From: Cellulomonas sp. URHE0023
GTDB lineage: Bacteria > Actinomycetota > Actinomycetes > Actinomycetales > Cellulomonadaceae
Direction: 5' to 3'
DNA length: 64,000 bases
Assembly: GCF_000688475.1 (NCBI RefSeq)
Contig: NZ_JIAN01000009.1
Span: 186,001 to 250,000, forward strand
The notes under the pieces are model-generated. The model saw only the letters and a list, made by a program, of their open reading frames with translations. It was not told the origin of the DNA and searched no databases. A program made the translations under genes and the position numbers. This document shows positions 55,294-64,000 of this stretch, piece after piece (the first letter of the stretch is position 1; each line of letters starts with the position of its first letter).

Positions 55294-55319
55294 GCCGTGT
55301 GCCGCGCTGCTTCCCGCTG

Positions 55320-56069
55320 CTACGCCACGCCGAGAAGGTCCGGCAGCACGGAGAGCGACCCGATGACCTGGACGCCGGCCCGCCTCGCGGCCTCGACGTC
55401 CTCGGGCTCGACCTGCAGCCGTCGCGCTCCTGGCCTGTCCAGCCAGATGCCGAGCAGCCCGGCGTCGACGGCGGCACGCGCATCGACGTCGAGCTCGTCG
55501 CCGACGTACACCGTGCGCGCGGGGTCGGTTCCCAGCAGACGGCATGCCTCGACGAACACGCGTGGGTCGGGCTTGCCGAACCCGAGCGTGTCGACGCCCA
55601 CGAGCAACGGGACGCGGTCGGCGAGGCCTGTACGCCGGAGCTTGTCGCTCTGGTAGGCGAGCGCGGCGTTGGTCAGGGCGCCGACGTGCAGGCCGGCGTC
55701 CAGCAGGCGCTCGAGGACGTCGTCGACGTCCTCGTGCGCGTTCCAGGCCTCTCGGAAGGTCGTGTCGAACACGTGGTCCCACGCGACGAAGCCGTCGTCG
55801 TCCAGGACCGGGCCACCGAACTCCTCGTGCAGCTCGTTGGCCCGCGACATCCGCTGCTCGACCTGCCCGATCTCCCCGCGCGTGTACCGCGCGAAGTGCT
55901 CGTTGACGTCGGCCCGCCAGAAGGTCACCAGGTCGGCGTCCCGGTCGGGCGTCACGTCGGGCAGGTAGCGCCGGGCGATGGCCGACAGCGCCGTGCCGAA
56001 CGCGCCCCGGGTGTCCACCAGGGTGTCGTCGATGTCGAACAGGATGCCGTCGACGGGGTGCAGGCTCAC
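55320..56069 (-). CDS. HAD superfamily hydrolase
   Basis: A 249-residue phosphatase-like enzyme. Motif I is FDIDDTLVDT (nucleophile Asp at residue 12), motif II ALTNA, motif III lysine in FGKPDPRVF, and motif IV YVGDELDVDARAA. The cap domain lies between motifs I and II. The substrate may be a small sugar or nucleotide phosphate. It starts at a GTG and is followed at the other end by a convergent methyltransferase gene. Confidence 0.88.
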   Translation of the reverse strand: MSLHPVDGILFDIDDTLVDTRGAFGTALSAIARRYLPDVTPDRDADLVTFWRADVNEHFARYTRGEIGQVEQRMSRANELHEEFGGPVLDDDGFVAWDHVFDTTFREAWNAHEDVDDVLERLLDAGLHVGALTNAALAYQSDKLRRTGLADRVPLLVGVDTLGFGKPDPRVFVEACRLLGTDPARTVYVGDELDVDARAAVDAGLLGIWLDRPGARRLQVEPEDVEAARRAGVQVIGSLSVLPDLLGVA

Positions 56070-56131
56070 CGGGCAAGGCTAGGTGGTGCGAGCACTGCGT
56101 CGAGAAAGCGTCCGGGCGGCGCGCGGCACCC

Positions 56132-56983
56132 TCACGGACCTTCGGTGGTCGCTCCGGGTGAGGAGAGCACCCGGGCCGCTCGCCTGTGCCCGGCGACGCA
56201 GGCCGACCGCAGGTCACGGCTCCCGATGTAGGCCGCGAGGAACCCCGCCGCGAAGGCGTCACCGGCACCCGTGAGGTCACGGACGTCCGCGACCGGCGGC
56301 ACCGGCACCTCGAAGGAGGACCCGTCGGGCAGGTGCACGACGGTCGGGTCGGGACCGGACTTCACGACGACGGTGGTCCGGTGCGAGAACCCGAGCCCCA
56401 GCAGCTCCGCCTCGGCCGCGTTCGCCAGCAGGATGTCCGCCCCCAGCTCCGCAAGCAGGTCACGGAACGCGTCGACGCCGTAGTGCGTCAGCATTCCCGT
56501 CGAGGATGCGTCGACCGACACGAGGATGTCCCGCAGGCGTGCACGGCCGATCGCGTCGATGACAGCGTCCGCCGTGGGACCACCTTCGAACGAGTAGCCG
56601 GGGACGTGGAGCAGATCGAGGCCGTCGAGCCATCCGGGCGGGATCCGCTCGAGCATCGAGGACGCCGCCCGGTCCGGGAACATCGTTCGCTCACCGGACT
56701 CGTCGATGAGCAGAACGACGGTGCCGGTCCGGCCGGTGCGCTGGACCTGTACCTCCACACCGGCAGCAGACAGCGCGTCGATGAGCGCGTCGCCCGGCCG
56801 GTCCGGACCGACACACCCCAGGAACCTCGTCGGCACCAGGTCCGCGGCGAACCGGGCGACGTTCGCCCCGCTCCCCCCTGGCGTCCGGAACACCTGCGCT
56901 CGAGCGTCGGTGCCGTGCCGCAGCGGCTCGGCCAGCCAGACGACGATGTCCTCGACGAGGTCGCCCGTGACCCCCAGGACCAC
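56132..56983 (-). CDS. psuK: Pseudouridine kinase (PfkB family)
   Basis: A 283-residue sugar kinase. The PfkB N-terminal block is PGGSGANVARFAADL and the C-terminal catalytic block DLTGAGDAFAAGFL with the active Asp. It is 3 bases from psuG, so by context it phosphorylates pseudouridine to give the substrate of that enzyme; the fold alone would not prove this. It starts with a GTG at 56983. Confidence 0.82.
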   Translation of the reverse strand: MVLGVTGDLVEDIVVWLAEPLRHGTDARAQVFRTPGGSGANVARFAADLVPTRFLGCVGPDRPGDALIDALSAAGVEVQVQRTGRTGTVVLLIDESGERTMFPDRAASSMLERIPPGWLDGLDLLHVPGYSFEGGPTADAVIDAIGRARLRDILVSVDASSTGMLTHYGVDAFRDLLAELGADILLANAAEAELLGLGFSHRTTVVVKSGPDPTVVHLPDGSSFEVPVPPVADVRDLTGAGDAFAAGFLAAYIGSRDLRSACVAGHRRAARVLSSPGATTEGP

Positions 56984-56986
56984 CGC

Positions 56987-57901
56987 TCAGCCCGCGGGTC
57001 GGGTCAGGGCCGTCGCGACCTGGGCACCGAGGGCCACGTTTCCGCGGTAGACCTCGACGTTCACCTCGAGGCTGCGGCCACCGGTGTCGCGCTGGATGAA
57101 GTCGAGCAGGAACGGCGTGGTCGCGTTGCCGGTGACGCCCTGCGCCGCCGCCTGCGACCACGCCCGGTCGAGGATCGCGTCGAGCTCCTCGGGGGGCAGC
57201 TGCTTGTCCTGCGCGACCGGGTTGGCCAGCAGGATCGCCTGCGGCAGGCCGAGCGCGTCACGCGCCTCGATGACCGAGGCCACCTGCTGCGGCGTGTCCA
57301 CCGAGTACGCGATCGAGTGGCCCGAGTCGGCGACGTAGAAGCCCGGGTAGCGGGTGGTGCCGTAGCCGAGCACGGGGATGTTGAGCGTCTCGAACCGCTC
57401 GAGCGTCGCCGCCACGTCGAGGATCGACTTCACGCCGGCGCTGATGACCAGGACCGGGGTGGCCGCCAGGACCGTCATGTCGGCCGACTCGTCGAACGAC
57501 TCCGACGCCCCGTGGTGGACGCCGCCGAGGCCACCGGTCGAGAACACGCGGATGCCGGCGTGGTGGGCCAGGAAGGCGGTCGCGGCAACCGTCGTGCCAC
57601 CGTGCAGGCCGAGGGCGATCGCCACCGGAAGGTCCCGCAGCGACACCTTGTCGACGCCGTCGGTGTACGCCAGCTCCGAGATCTCGGGAACGCTGAGCCC
57701 GACGGTCGGGACCCCGTGGTAGACGCCGATCGTCGCCGGCACGACGCCCTGGGCCCGGAGCCCGGCCTCCGCCTCGAGCGCCACGTCGAGGTTGCGCGGT
57801 CGAGGCAGCCCGTGCGTGAAGATCGTCGACTCGAGAGCCAGCACGGGCTCCCCGTGGTTGATCGCGTCGGTGACCTCGTCAGAAATCCGGATCGTCGTCA
57901 T
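56987..57901 (-). CDS. psuG: Pseudouridine-5'-phosphate glycosidase
   Basis: A 304-residue enzyme that splits pseudouridine 5'-phosphate into uracil and ribose 5-phosphate. Family blocks are [60 protein letters not shown] (split as GGTTVAAT and [10 protein letters not shown]), and [20 protein letters not shown]. The start overlaps the gltX stop (ATGA), so salvage of the modified base of tRNA and rRNA is linked to a tRNA synthetase gene. Confidence 0.95.
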   Translation of the reverse strand: MTTIRISDEVTDAINHGEPVLALESTIFTHGLPRPRNLDVALEAEAGLRAQGVVPATIGVYHGVPTVGLSVPEISELAYTDGVDKVSLRDLPVAIALGLHGGTTVAATAFLAHHAGIRVFSTGGLGGVHHGASESFDESADMTVLAATPVLVISAGVKSILDVAATLERFETLNIPVLGYGTTRYPGFYVADSGHSIAYSVDTPQQVASVIEARDALGLPQAILLANPVAQDKQLPPEELDAILDRAWSQAAAQGVTGNATTPFLLDFIQRDTGGRSLEVNVEVYRGNVALGAQVATALTRPAG

Positions 57902-59400
57902 CGGACCGCCTCTCGTAGCGTCTCCAGGCGCGCCAGCGTGGCGTCCCGGCCCAGGATCTCCATCGACTCGAACAGCGGCGGCGAGATGCGTCGCCCGCTC
58001 AGCGCCACGCGCAGAGGCGTGAACGCGAACCTCGGTTTGAGGCCGAGGCCGGTCTCCTCGACCAGCGCCGCCTGCAGCGCGGCCTGCGTCGCCTCGGTCG
58101 TGAACCCGTCCGCGGGCAGCGCCGACAGGGCCGCGAGCGACGCGTCGAGCACCGCGGGAGTCTCCTCGCGCAACGCCGCGCGCGCGTCGTCGGCGATCTC
58201 CAGGGCGTCGTCGGCCACGAACAGGAACCCGAGCATGCCCTCGGCCTCGCCCAGCAGCGTGATGCGCTCCTGGATCAGCGGGGCTCCCGCATCGAGAAGG
58301 GCGCGGTGCGCCGGTTCGAGGTCGGCGTAGGAGTCCGCAGGAACGATGCCGGCGCGGTGCAGGTAGGGCACCAGGCGGTCGCGGAAGTCCTCCGGGTCGA
58401 GCAACCGGATGTGAGCCGAGTTGATGGCCTCGGCCTTCTTCTGGTCGAAGCGTGCCGGGTTGGGGTTCACGTCCGCGACGTCGAAGGCGTCCGTCATCTC
58501 CGCCATGGTGAAGATGTCGCGGTCCGGGCCGATGGACCAGCCGAGCAGCGCCAGGTAGTTGAGCAGGCCCTCGGGCGTGAAGCCGCGGTCCCGGTGCAGG
58601 AACAGGTTGGCCTCGGGCTCGCGCTTGGACAGCTTCTTGTTGCCCTCGCCCAGCACCGACGGCAGGTGCCCGAACACCGGCATGACCGTCGCGACCTCGA
58701 GCTCCAGCAGCGCGCGGTACAGCGCGATCTGGCGAGGCGTCGAGGAGAGCAGGTCCTCACCGCGCAGCACGTGCGTGATGCCCATCAGGGCGTCGTCCAC
58801 CGGGTTGACCAGCGTGTAGAGCGGCTGACCGTTGGCGCGCACGATGACGAAGTCCGGCACCGAGCCCGGCTGGAACGTGATCTCGCCGCGGACCAGGTCC
58901 GTGAACGTGATGTCGTCATCCGGCATCCGCAGGCGCAGCGTGGGCTCGCGCCCCTCGGCCCGGAACGACGCCTTCTGCTCGTCGGTCAGGTCGCGGTCGG
59001 CGCCGTCGTAGCCGAGCTTCGGGTCGCGGCCCGCCGCCCGGTGTCGCGCCTCGATCTCCTCGGCGGTCGAGTACGACTCGTACGCGTAGCCACCCTCGAC
59101 CAGACGTCGCACGACGTCCGTGTACAGGTCGGAACGCTGCGACTGCCGGTACGGCTCGTGCGGCCCGCCGACCTCGACACCCTCGTCCCAGTCCAGGCCC
59201 AGCCAGCGCAGCGCGTCGAGCAGCTGCAGGTACGACTCCTGCGAGTCGCGGGCGGCGTCGGTGTCCTCGATGCGGAACACGAACGTGCCACCGGTGTGGC
59301 GGGCGTACGCCCAGTTGAACAACGCCGTCCGGATGAGCCCGACGTGAGGCGTTCCGGTGGGCGACGGGCAGAAGCGGACACGCACGGCGGGGGAAGTCAC
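57898..59400 (-). CDS. gltX: Glutamate-tRNA ligase
   Basis: A 500-residue class I aminoacyl-tRNA synthetase that charges tRNA-Glu. The HIGH motif occurs as [19 protein letters not shown] and the KMSKS motif as [19 protein letters not shown] and [14 protein letters not shown] are further conserved parts. The GTG start at 59400 gives [16 protein letters not shown]. It is the first of a coupled gltX-psuG-psuK set. Confidence 0.96.
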   Translation of the reverse strand: MTSPAVRVRFCPSPTGTPHVGLIRTALFNWAYARHTGGTFVFRIEDTDAARDSQESYLQLLDALRWLGLDWDEGVEVGGPHEPYRQSQRSDLYTDVVRRLVEGGYAYESYSTAEEIEARHRAAGRDPKLGYDGADRDLTDEQKASFRAEGREPTLRLRMPDDDITFTDLVRGEITFQPGSVPDFVIVRANGQPLYTLVNPVDDALMGITHVLRGEDLLSSTPRQIALYRALLELEVATVMPVFGHLPSVLGEGNKKLSKREPEANLFLHRDRGFTPEGLLNYLALLGWSIGPDRDIFTMAEMTDAFDVADVNPNPARFDQKKAEAINSAHIRLLDPEDFRDRLVPYLHRAGIVPADSYADLEPAHRALLDAGAPLIQERITLLGEAEGMLGFLFVADDALEIADDARAALREETPAVLDASLAALSALPADGFTTEATQAALQAALVEETGLGLKPRFAFTPLRVALSGRRISPPLFESMEILGRDATLARLETLREAVR

Positions 59401-59509
59401 GGCTCCAGGCTAGTGGGGCCGCCCAGGTGCTCTGGCGTCGGGCGCGCTCCGGGGCACGCCGACGGGCGCTCGCCGTGCCCGACGAGCAGCTCGCGGCAGC
59501 CGCAGAGCG

Positions 59510-60295
59510 TCAGTTGCGGCGCAGGACCGGGTTGCGCAACGTCCCGATCTCCTCCACCTCGACCTCGACGACGTCGCGGTCGACGATCGGGCTGACTCCG
59601 GCAGGGGTACCCGTGAGGATGATGTCGCCGGGCAGGAGCGTGAACACCTCGGACACGTACGCCACGAGGTAGGCGGCGTCGAAGACCATCTGCGACGTGC
59701 GGCCGTCCTGCTTGAGCTCACCGTTGACCCGCGCTCGCACGTACAGGTCGTCGACGTCGAGTCCGGGCACGATCCACGGGCCGATCGGGCAGGAGCCGTC
59801 GAAGCCCTTCGCGCGGGCCCACTGGGAGTCGGCGCGCTGCACGTCGCGTGCCGTCACGTCGTTGGCGACGGTGAAGCCGAAGACGTGGTCCAGGGCACGC
59901 TCGGCAGGGACGTCCTTGGTCACCTTGCCGATGACGATCGCCAGCTCGGCCTCGTGCTCGACGTGCTCGGTCCAGTCCGGAAGGACGATCGGGTCGTCGG
60001 GACCGATGACGGAGGTGTTGGGCTTCAGGAACAGCAGCGGCGCGGCGGGGACCTCGTGGCCGTGCTCCGCGGCGTGCTCGGCGTAGTTGCGACCGACGCC
60101 GACGATCTTGGACCGCGGGATGACCGGGGCCAGCAGGCGGACGCTGTCGTCGTCGAGCCGGATCTGCTCGCCCGTGGGCTGCACCGGCGTGTAGAGCGGG
60201 TCACCGGTGATGACCACGAGCTCCTCGTCGCCTGCCGCCCCCTCGACCACGGCGTAGCGGGGATCTTGCCCGGTGGTGAACCTCGCGATGCGCAC
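59510..60295 (-). CDS. Fumarylacetoacetate hydrolase family protein
   Basis: A 261-residue enzyme of the FAH family, which cleaves or hydrates ring-opening products. The core shows KIVGVGRNYAEHAAEHG, PLLFLKPNTSVIGP, HVEHEAELAIVIGK (metal ligands Glu), ANDVTARDVQ and PGDIILTGTPAGVSP. The substrate is not known. It starts at a GTG and lies 109 bases upstream of gltX on the same strand. Confidence 0.9.
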   Translation of the reverse strand: MRIARFTTGQDPRYAVVEGAAGDEELVVITGDPLYTPVQPTGEQIRLDDDSVRLLAPVIPRSKIVGVGRNYAEHAAEHGHEVPAAPLLFLKPNTSVIGPDDPIVLPDWTEHVEHEAELAIVIGKVTKDVPAERALDHVFGFTVANDVTARDVQRADSQWARAKGFDGSCPIGPWIVPGLDVDDLYVRARVNGELKQDGRTSQMVFDAAYLVAYVSEVFTLLPGDIILTGTPAGVSPIVDRDVVEVEVEEIGTLRNPVLRRN

Positions 60296-60462
60296 ATCTC
60301 AGCCTAATCGACCGGTAGGGCACGCCGGACGGGGCGCCCGCGCGACCCGCCACGGCATCGGCCCTCATCAGACCTGTGCGCCGGCCGATAGACGCAGGTG
60401 CCAGCACCACCGATGCTCCCCGACCCGGAGCGGACCCACCGAAGAGACAGGCGAGCACGGTC

Positions 60463-62376
60463 ATGAGGACTCTCACGGCACGGCGGCCCCTTCGACGACC
60501 CCGGACGTCCGCGACGAACCGCCTCGGTTCCGTGGCACTCGCCGTCGCTCTGCTCGTCGCCGGCGTGGCCACCGCCGCCCCGGCCGCAGCGGATGGTGGG
60601 ACCTCGCTCATCGACTGGACCTTCGACTCCGCCGACGCGCCGTCCGGCTACGCCTTCGTCGGCGAGGCCTGCCTGACCGCCGCGGCGCCGGGGTCCGAGC
60701 ACTCCTGCACCACGCCGGTCGACCCGGTCGACAACCCGGCCCCGCCCCAGGGCGCGGCTCCGGGGTGGTTGCAGCTCACGAGCGCGTCGACGGGCACCAG
60801 CTGGGGTGGTGTCGCCGGCTCACTGCTCTACGACTACCCGCTGCCGGCGTCGGCGGGCCTCGTCGTGACCTTCGACCAGGTGCAGTACGGCGGCAGGGAC
60901 GGCGCCGACGGCATCTCGTTCTTCCTCTCCGACGGCACGTTCGGCCTGGACGACACCGGAGCATTCGGCGGGTCGCTCGGCTACGCGCAACGTGGTGCGG
61001 GCAGCGACCCTCTGACCCGCCGGATCGAGCCGGGCGTCGCGGCCGGGTACCTGGGCGTGGGCCTCGACGCGTACGGGAACTACGGCAACGACGAGGAGAT
61101 GCGCGGACGAGGCTGCACGGCCCCGTACGTCTCGGCGACTACTGGGCGCACGCCGGACGTGGTCGCTCTGCGCGGGCCCGGGCAGCAGGGAGTGCAGCCT
61201 GCCTGGACCGACGGCGCCACGTATCCGCGGGTCGACTGGGTGCAGGGGTACTGCCTGCTCAGCGCCTCCCCGCTGCCCGGACAGTCGTTGCGGAGCGGGT
61301 CCACGCTCGCCCCGGAGGCCGGCACCGCGGATGAGATGCAGCGACGCGTGATGGTCTCGATCGCGCCGCAGCCGGCGGGCAGCACCGTCGGGCCGGAGGT
61401 CGTCGTCTCGGTCGACTTCGGGTCCGGTTACGTCGAGGTCCTGCGCGCGACGATGCCCGAGGCCGCCCCGCCGACGTACAAGTTCGGCTTCGGCGCCTCG
61501 ACCGGTGGGTCCTCGGACGTCCACCTTGTCCGCAACGTGCACGTGGACACGATCGACCCGCTCGACGAGCTCACGCTGGTGAAGCAGGTCCCGAGCGGCG
61601 GGGCCCGGAGCGGGAGCTATGCCATCGGCGACGCGATCCCGTTCGAGTACGTCGTCTACAACACCGGGAACCGGACCGTCAGCACGCTGGACATCTCCGA
61701 CCCGTCGCTGGACGCGCCCGCGACCTGCCCGAAGAGCGTTCTGCCCCCCGACGACTCGACGGTGTGCACCGGCACGCACCTGGTGACGGCTCGCGACCTG
61801 CAGGACGTCATCGCGGCGACCCCAGCAGGTCAGCCACTGCTCTACTCGTTCGCGGCGACGGCACACGGCCTCGTCGACGGCCGCCCACTGACCTCGATCG
61901 AGTCTGCTGCGCCCGTCGGGCTCGCCTCCCCCGTCGGGTCGATCACGACGCAGCCGACGCTCGACGACACCGACGGCGACGGTCTGGCCGACGTGGGCGA
62001 GACGGTGCACTGGGGCTACGAGGTGGTGGGCGACCCCGTGTCCGACCTGCACGACGTCACCATCGAGACGTCGACCGGGAGCGTGCCCGCGTGCGGCACC
62101 TTCGACCTGCCCGCGGGTACGACGCACGTGTGCGACGACCCGTCCACGAGGACGGTGACCGGCGAGGACGTCCCCGTCGGCAGCGTCTCGCAGACGGCAT
62201 GGGCACGCGGGCTCACCGTCGACGGCACGCCTGCGACGACCGCAGCCAGCACCGCCTCGGTCGCCGTGGAAGGTCTGGCCGTGACCGGCAGTGACCCGCG
62301 GATCGGCCTCCTCGCAGCGGCCGCGATCCTGCTTGGCGCGGCGGCCGTGACCGTGTCCCGCCGACGTCGCGCCTGA
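60463..62376 (+). CDS. Wall-anchored surface protein with lectin-like domain and LAxTG motif
   Basis: A 637-residue exported protein. A signal peptide ends near AAPAAADG (residue 44). Residues about 50-365 resemble a legume-type lectin beta-sandwich: LIDWTFDSADAPSGYAFVG, GADGISFFLSDGTFG, GYLGVGLDAYGNYGN, and a closing KFGFGASTGGSSDVHLVRNVHV (split here by commas). Two Ig-like repeats of the DUF11/isopeptide type follow. The C-terminus is LAVTG, a hydrophobic helix, then RRRRA, the LAxTG class E sortase anchor of high-GC actinobacteria. It may bind a glycan. No sortase gene is in the window. Confidence 0.85.
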   Translation: MRTLTARRPLRRPRTSATNRLGSVALAVALLVAGVATAAPAAADGGTSLIDWTFDSADAPSGYAFVGEACLTAAAPGSEHSCTTPVDPVDNPAPPQGAAPGWLQLTSASTGTSWGGVAGSLLYDYPLPASAGLVVTFDQVQYGGRDGADGISFFLSDGTFGLDDTGAFGGSLGYAQRGAGSDPLTRRIEPGVAAGYLGVGLDAYGNYGNDEEMRGRGCTAPYVSATTGRTPDVVALRGPGQQGVQPAWTDGATYPRVDWVQGYCLLSASPLPGQSLRSGSTLAPEAGTADEMQRRVMVSIAPQPAGSTVGPEVVVSVDFGSGYVEVLRATMPEAAPPTYKFGFGASTGGSSDVHLVRNVHVDTIDPLDELTLVKQVPSGGARSGSYAIGDAIPFEYVVYNTGNRTVSTLDISDPSLDAPATCPKSVLPPDDSTVCTGTHLVTARDLQDVIAATPAGQPLLYSFAATAHGLVDGRPLTSIESAAPVGLASPVGSITTQPTLDDTDGDGLADVGETVHWGYEVVGDPVSDLHDVTIETSTGSVPACGTFDLPAGTTHVCDDPSTRTVTGEDVPVGSVSQTAWARGLTVDGTPATTAASTASVAVEGLAVTGSDPRIGLLAAAAILLGAAAVTVSRRRRA

Positions 62377-62404
62377 CGGTTCCGCCGCCGACCGAGCCCG
62401 TGGG

Positions 62405-63226
62405 TCAGGCGCGCGCGAGGATCTCGCCGTGCAGCACCGCGAACCAGCCTTCGGGCTGCTCGCCCCACTCGCGCCACGCGTCGGCGAGCAGCTCCAGGCC
62501 CACCTCGTCGGCCAGCCCGTGCGCGATCGCCTGCGCGGCGAAGTTGGACGCGACCGACCGGTCCGCCCACAACCCGGCCCACCAGGTGCGGTCCTCGGGG
62601 GTGGCGTAGCACCAGACCCCGGCGCTGGGCACGATGTCGTCGGGGGCGAACCCTGCCTCCCGGACCCATGCCAGCAGGCGACGCCCCGCGTTGGCCTCCG
62701 CTCCGTTGGCCTGCGTGACCTCGTGGTACAGGGCCAGCCACTCGTCGAGGCCCGCCGAGTGCGGGTACCACGTCATGCCGGCGTAGTCCGCGTCCCGGAC
62801 CGCGACGATCCCGCCGGGGCGGGCGACGCGTCGCATCTCCCGCAGCGCGGCGACGGGATCGGTCAGGTGCTGCAGCACCTGGTGAGCGTGCACGACGTCG
62901 AACGAGTCGTCCTCGAAGGGGAGCTCGTAGGCGTCGGCGACCTGGAACGTCACGTTCGACGCACCAGCGTCGGCGGCCGCTTTCTGCGCGATCTCGACGA
63001 CAGCCGTCGATGCGTCCACACCGACGGCCGAGCCGTTGCCGAGCCGGGTGGCCAGATCGATCGTCACGGAACCCGGACCGCACCCCACGTCGAGGAGCCG
63101 GGAGCCCGGCACGAGCGCGGGCAGCAGGTACGCGGCCGAGTTCTCCGCGGTGCGCCAACGGTGGGAGCGCAGCACGGACTCATGGTGTCCGTGGGTGTAG
63201 ACGTCGGGGTGCGCCGGGGAGTTCAC
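62405..63226 (-). CDS. Class I SAM-dependent methyltransferase (UbiE-like)
   Basis: A 273-residue methyltransferase. Motif I LLDVGCGPGSVTIDLATRLG (about 46-65) and motif II GVDASTAVV are followed by FDVVHAHQVLQHLTDPVAALREMRRVARPGG, here in the order seen in UbiE-like enzymes. The C-terminal part may select the substrate. It starts with a GTG and is divergent from the last gene. Confidence 0.88.
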   Translation of the reverse strand: MNSPAHPDVYTHGHHESVLRSHRWRTAENSAAYLLPALVPGSRLLDVGCGPGSVTIDLATRLGNGSAVGVDASTAVVEIAQKAAADAGASNVTFQVADAYELPFEDDSFDVVHAHQVLQHLTDPVAALREMRRVARPGGIVAVRDADYAGMTWYPHSAGLDEWLALYHEVTQANGAEANAGRRLLAWVREAGFAPDDIVPSAGVWCYATPEDRTWWAGLWADRSVASNFAAQAIAHGLADEVGLELLADAWREWGEQPEGWFAVLHGEILARA

Positions 63227-63285
63227 ACAGAACTCTAATCATCCGCGAGGGTTCCATTTCAACAATCGGAACGAACCGTTTCGAT

Positions 63286-64000
63286 ATGCGAGACATGGCC
63301 CTGCCTTACGATCCACGGATGCGGCGGATCGTGGGCATCGACGTGGCGCGGGGCATCGCCGTGCTCGGGATGATGACCGCACACGTGGGACCCGACGACC
63401 ACGGTCCGGTGCCTCCGGGCGGGTTCGCCCAGCTCGCGGACGGCCGGCCGTCGGCTCTGTTCGTCGTGCTCGCCGGCATCTCGCTCGCCCTGCTCTCCGG
63501 CGGTGCGTCACCGGTCAGCGGCGGTGCGATGACGAACGCGCGCATCCGCGTCGTCGCACGAGCCTTCCTCGTGCTCTTCCTGGGCCTCGTCCTGGTGGCG
63601 CTGGGTACTCCGGTGGTCGTGATCCTGCCGACGTACGCGGTCCTCTTCGTCGCCGGAAGCGTCGTCCTCGGCTGGACGCGGCGGGCGCTCCTGGCCGCGT
63701 CCGTCGCCTTCGCGGTGCTCGGACCGCCGCTCGTCCAGTGGCTCGTCGACGACCCCGTGGAGCAGAACAGCATCCCCGGCCTCTTCGTCGGCCCCCACTA
63801 CCCGGCCCTGATCTGGATGTCCTACCTGCTGACCGGCCTTGCCGTGGGCCGCAGCGACCTGCGGTCCCCGCGGCTGCGGCACGTCGGGGTTCTCGTCGGG
63901 CTCGGGCTGGTCCTGCTCGGGCACGGCGGCGCCTGGCTCGCGCAGCGGGCGACCTCCTGGCCGCCCGAGCTCACCAGCAGCGCCCCGCATGCGTCCACCA
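63286..64000 (+). CDS. Partial acyltransferase-like multi-pass membrane protein (HGSNAT/DUF1624-DUF418 type)
   Basis: The first 238 codons of a gene that leaves the window. The N-terminal block RIVGIDVARGIAVLGMMTAHVG is the signature of heparan-alpha-glucosaminide N-acetyltransferase-like and DUF418 proteins. At least four membrane helices follow (SALFVVLAGISLALLSG, AFLVLFLGLVLVALG, VVILPTYAVLFVAGSVVLG, YPALIWMSYLLTGLAVG). These proteins may acylate surface sugars. Starts at 63286 or 63295 are in the same frame and neither has a clear ribosome site. Confidence 0.82.
   Translation, partial: MRDMALPYDPRMRRIVGIDVARGIAVLGMMTAHVGPDDHGPVPPGGFAQLADGRPSALFVVLAGISLALLSGGASPVSGGAMTNARIRVVARAFLVLFLGLVLVALGTPVVVILPTYAVLFVAGSVVLGWTRRALLAASVAFAVLGPPLVQWLVDDPVEQNSIPGLFVGPHYPALIWMSYLLTGLAVGRSDLRSPRLRHVGVLVGLGLVLLGHGGAWLAQRATSWPPELTSSAPHAST

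Noticed and set aside
1..64000. CRISPR arrays, insertion sequences and tRNA genes
   Set aside because: No regularly spaced repeats with unique spacers, no transposase, and no tRNA-like T-arm other than that of ssrA were recognised by eye.

Overview
The window is chromosomal DNA of a high-GC actinobacterium, most likely a member of Cellulomonadaceae or a close relative in Micrococcales. Supporting signs are the strong G/C third-position bias, frequent GTG starts, an actinobacterial tmRNA tag, the Kgd-type 2-oxoglutarate enzyme, a SigR/RsrA redox switch, the 24-residue ribosomal protein bL37, a LAxTG-type surface anchor and a secreted arabinan-degrading enzyme. This assignment rests on gene content and style only.

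Region 1 (1-7003) is an integrated element in the 3' end of ssrA. It holds a tyrosine recombinase beside the tmRNA gene, a protein with a HEPN-type RNase motif, and a 1,381-residue Eco57I/type IIG-like adenine methyltransferase coupled to a further gene that leaves the window. This is probably a defence island. The tmRNA itself (7003-7367) stays complete.

Region 2 (7368-18800) holds mixed chromosomal genes: two coupled secreted proteins, an HtrA-like protease with a PDZ domain, a DinB/TIGR03086 enzyme divergent from a TetR regulator with two operator-like palindromes, LigC, a GH43 arabinanase, a frameshifted DUF2207 protein, SmpB and a PAP2 protein.

Region 3 (18791-33711) holds the cell-division and ribosome-release block (prfB, ftsE, ftsX, M23 hydrolase, smpB). 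A ROK regulator and a sugar ABC transporter are inserted between prfB and ftsE. A Tad-like pilus cluster (tadA, tadB, tadC, DUF4244, three TadE/TadG-like genes) lies upstream of prfB, followed by a divergent aldose 1-epimerase.

Region 4 (33763-48815) holds a VanY-like carboxypeptidase, two coupled CNNM/CBS membrane proteins, a two-component pair, kgd, a GlxA/AraC regulator, a catalytically degenerate SGNH protein, a PadR-DUF4097 unit with a palindromic operator, and a PilT ATPase.

Region 5 (48953-64000) holds bL37, the sigR-rsrA oxidative-stress module with a recognisable SigR promoter, a BfrB-type ferritin, aroA-rsgA-hisN, methyltransferases, a HAD hydrolase, pseudouridine catabolism (psuK, psuG) coupled to gltX, an FAH-family enzyme, a lectin-like wall-anchored protein and a partial acyltransferase-type membrane protein.

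No prophage structural genes, CRISPR array, insertion sequence or tRNA was recognised. The most notable points are the incomplete defence locus at ssrA, evidence for a longer SigR isoform, the 61-bp hairpin repeat between tetR and ligC, and the dead SGNH protein.
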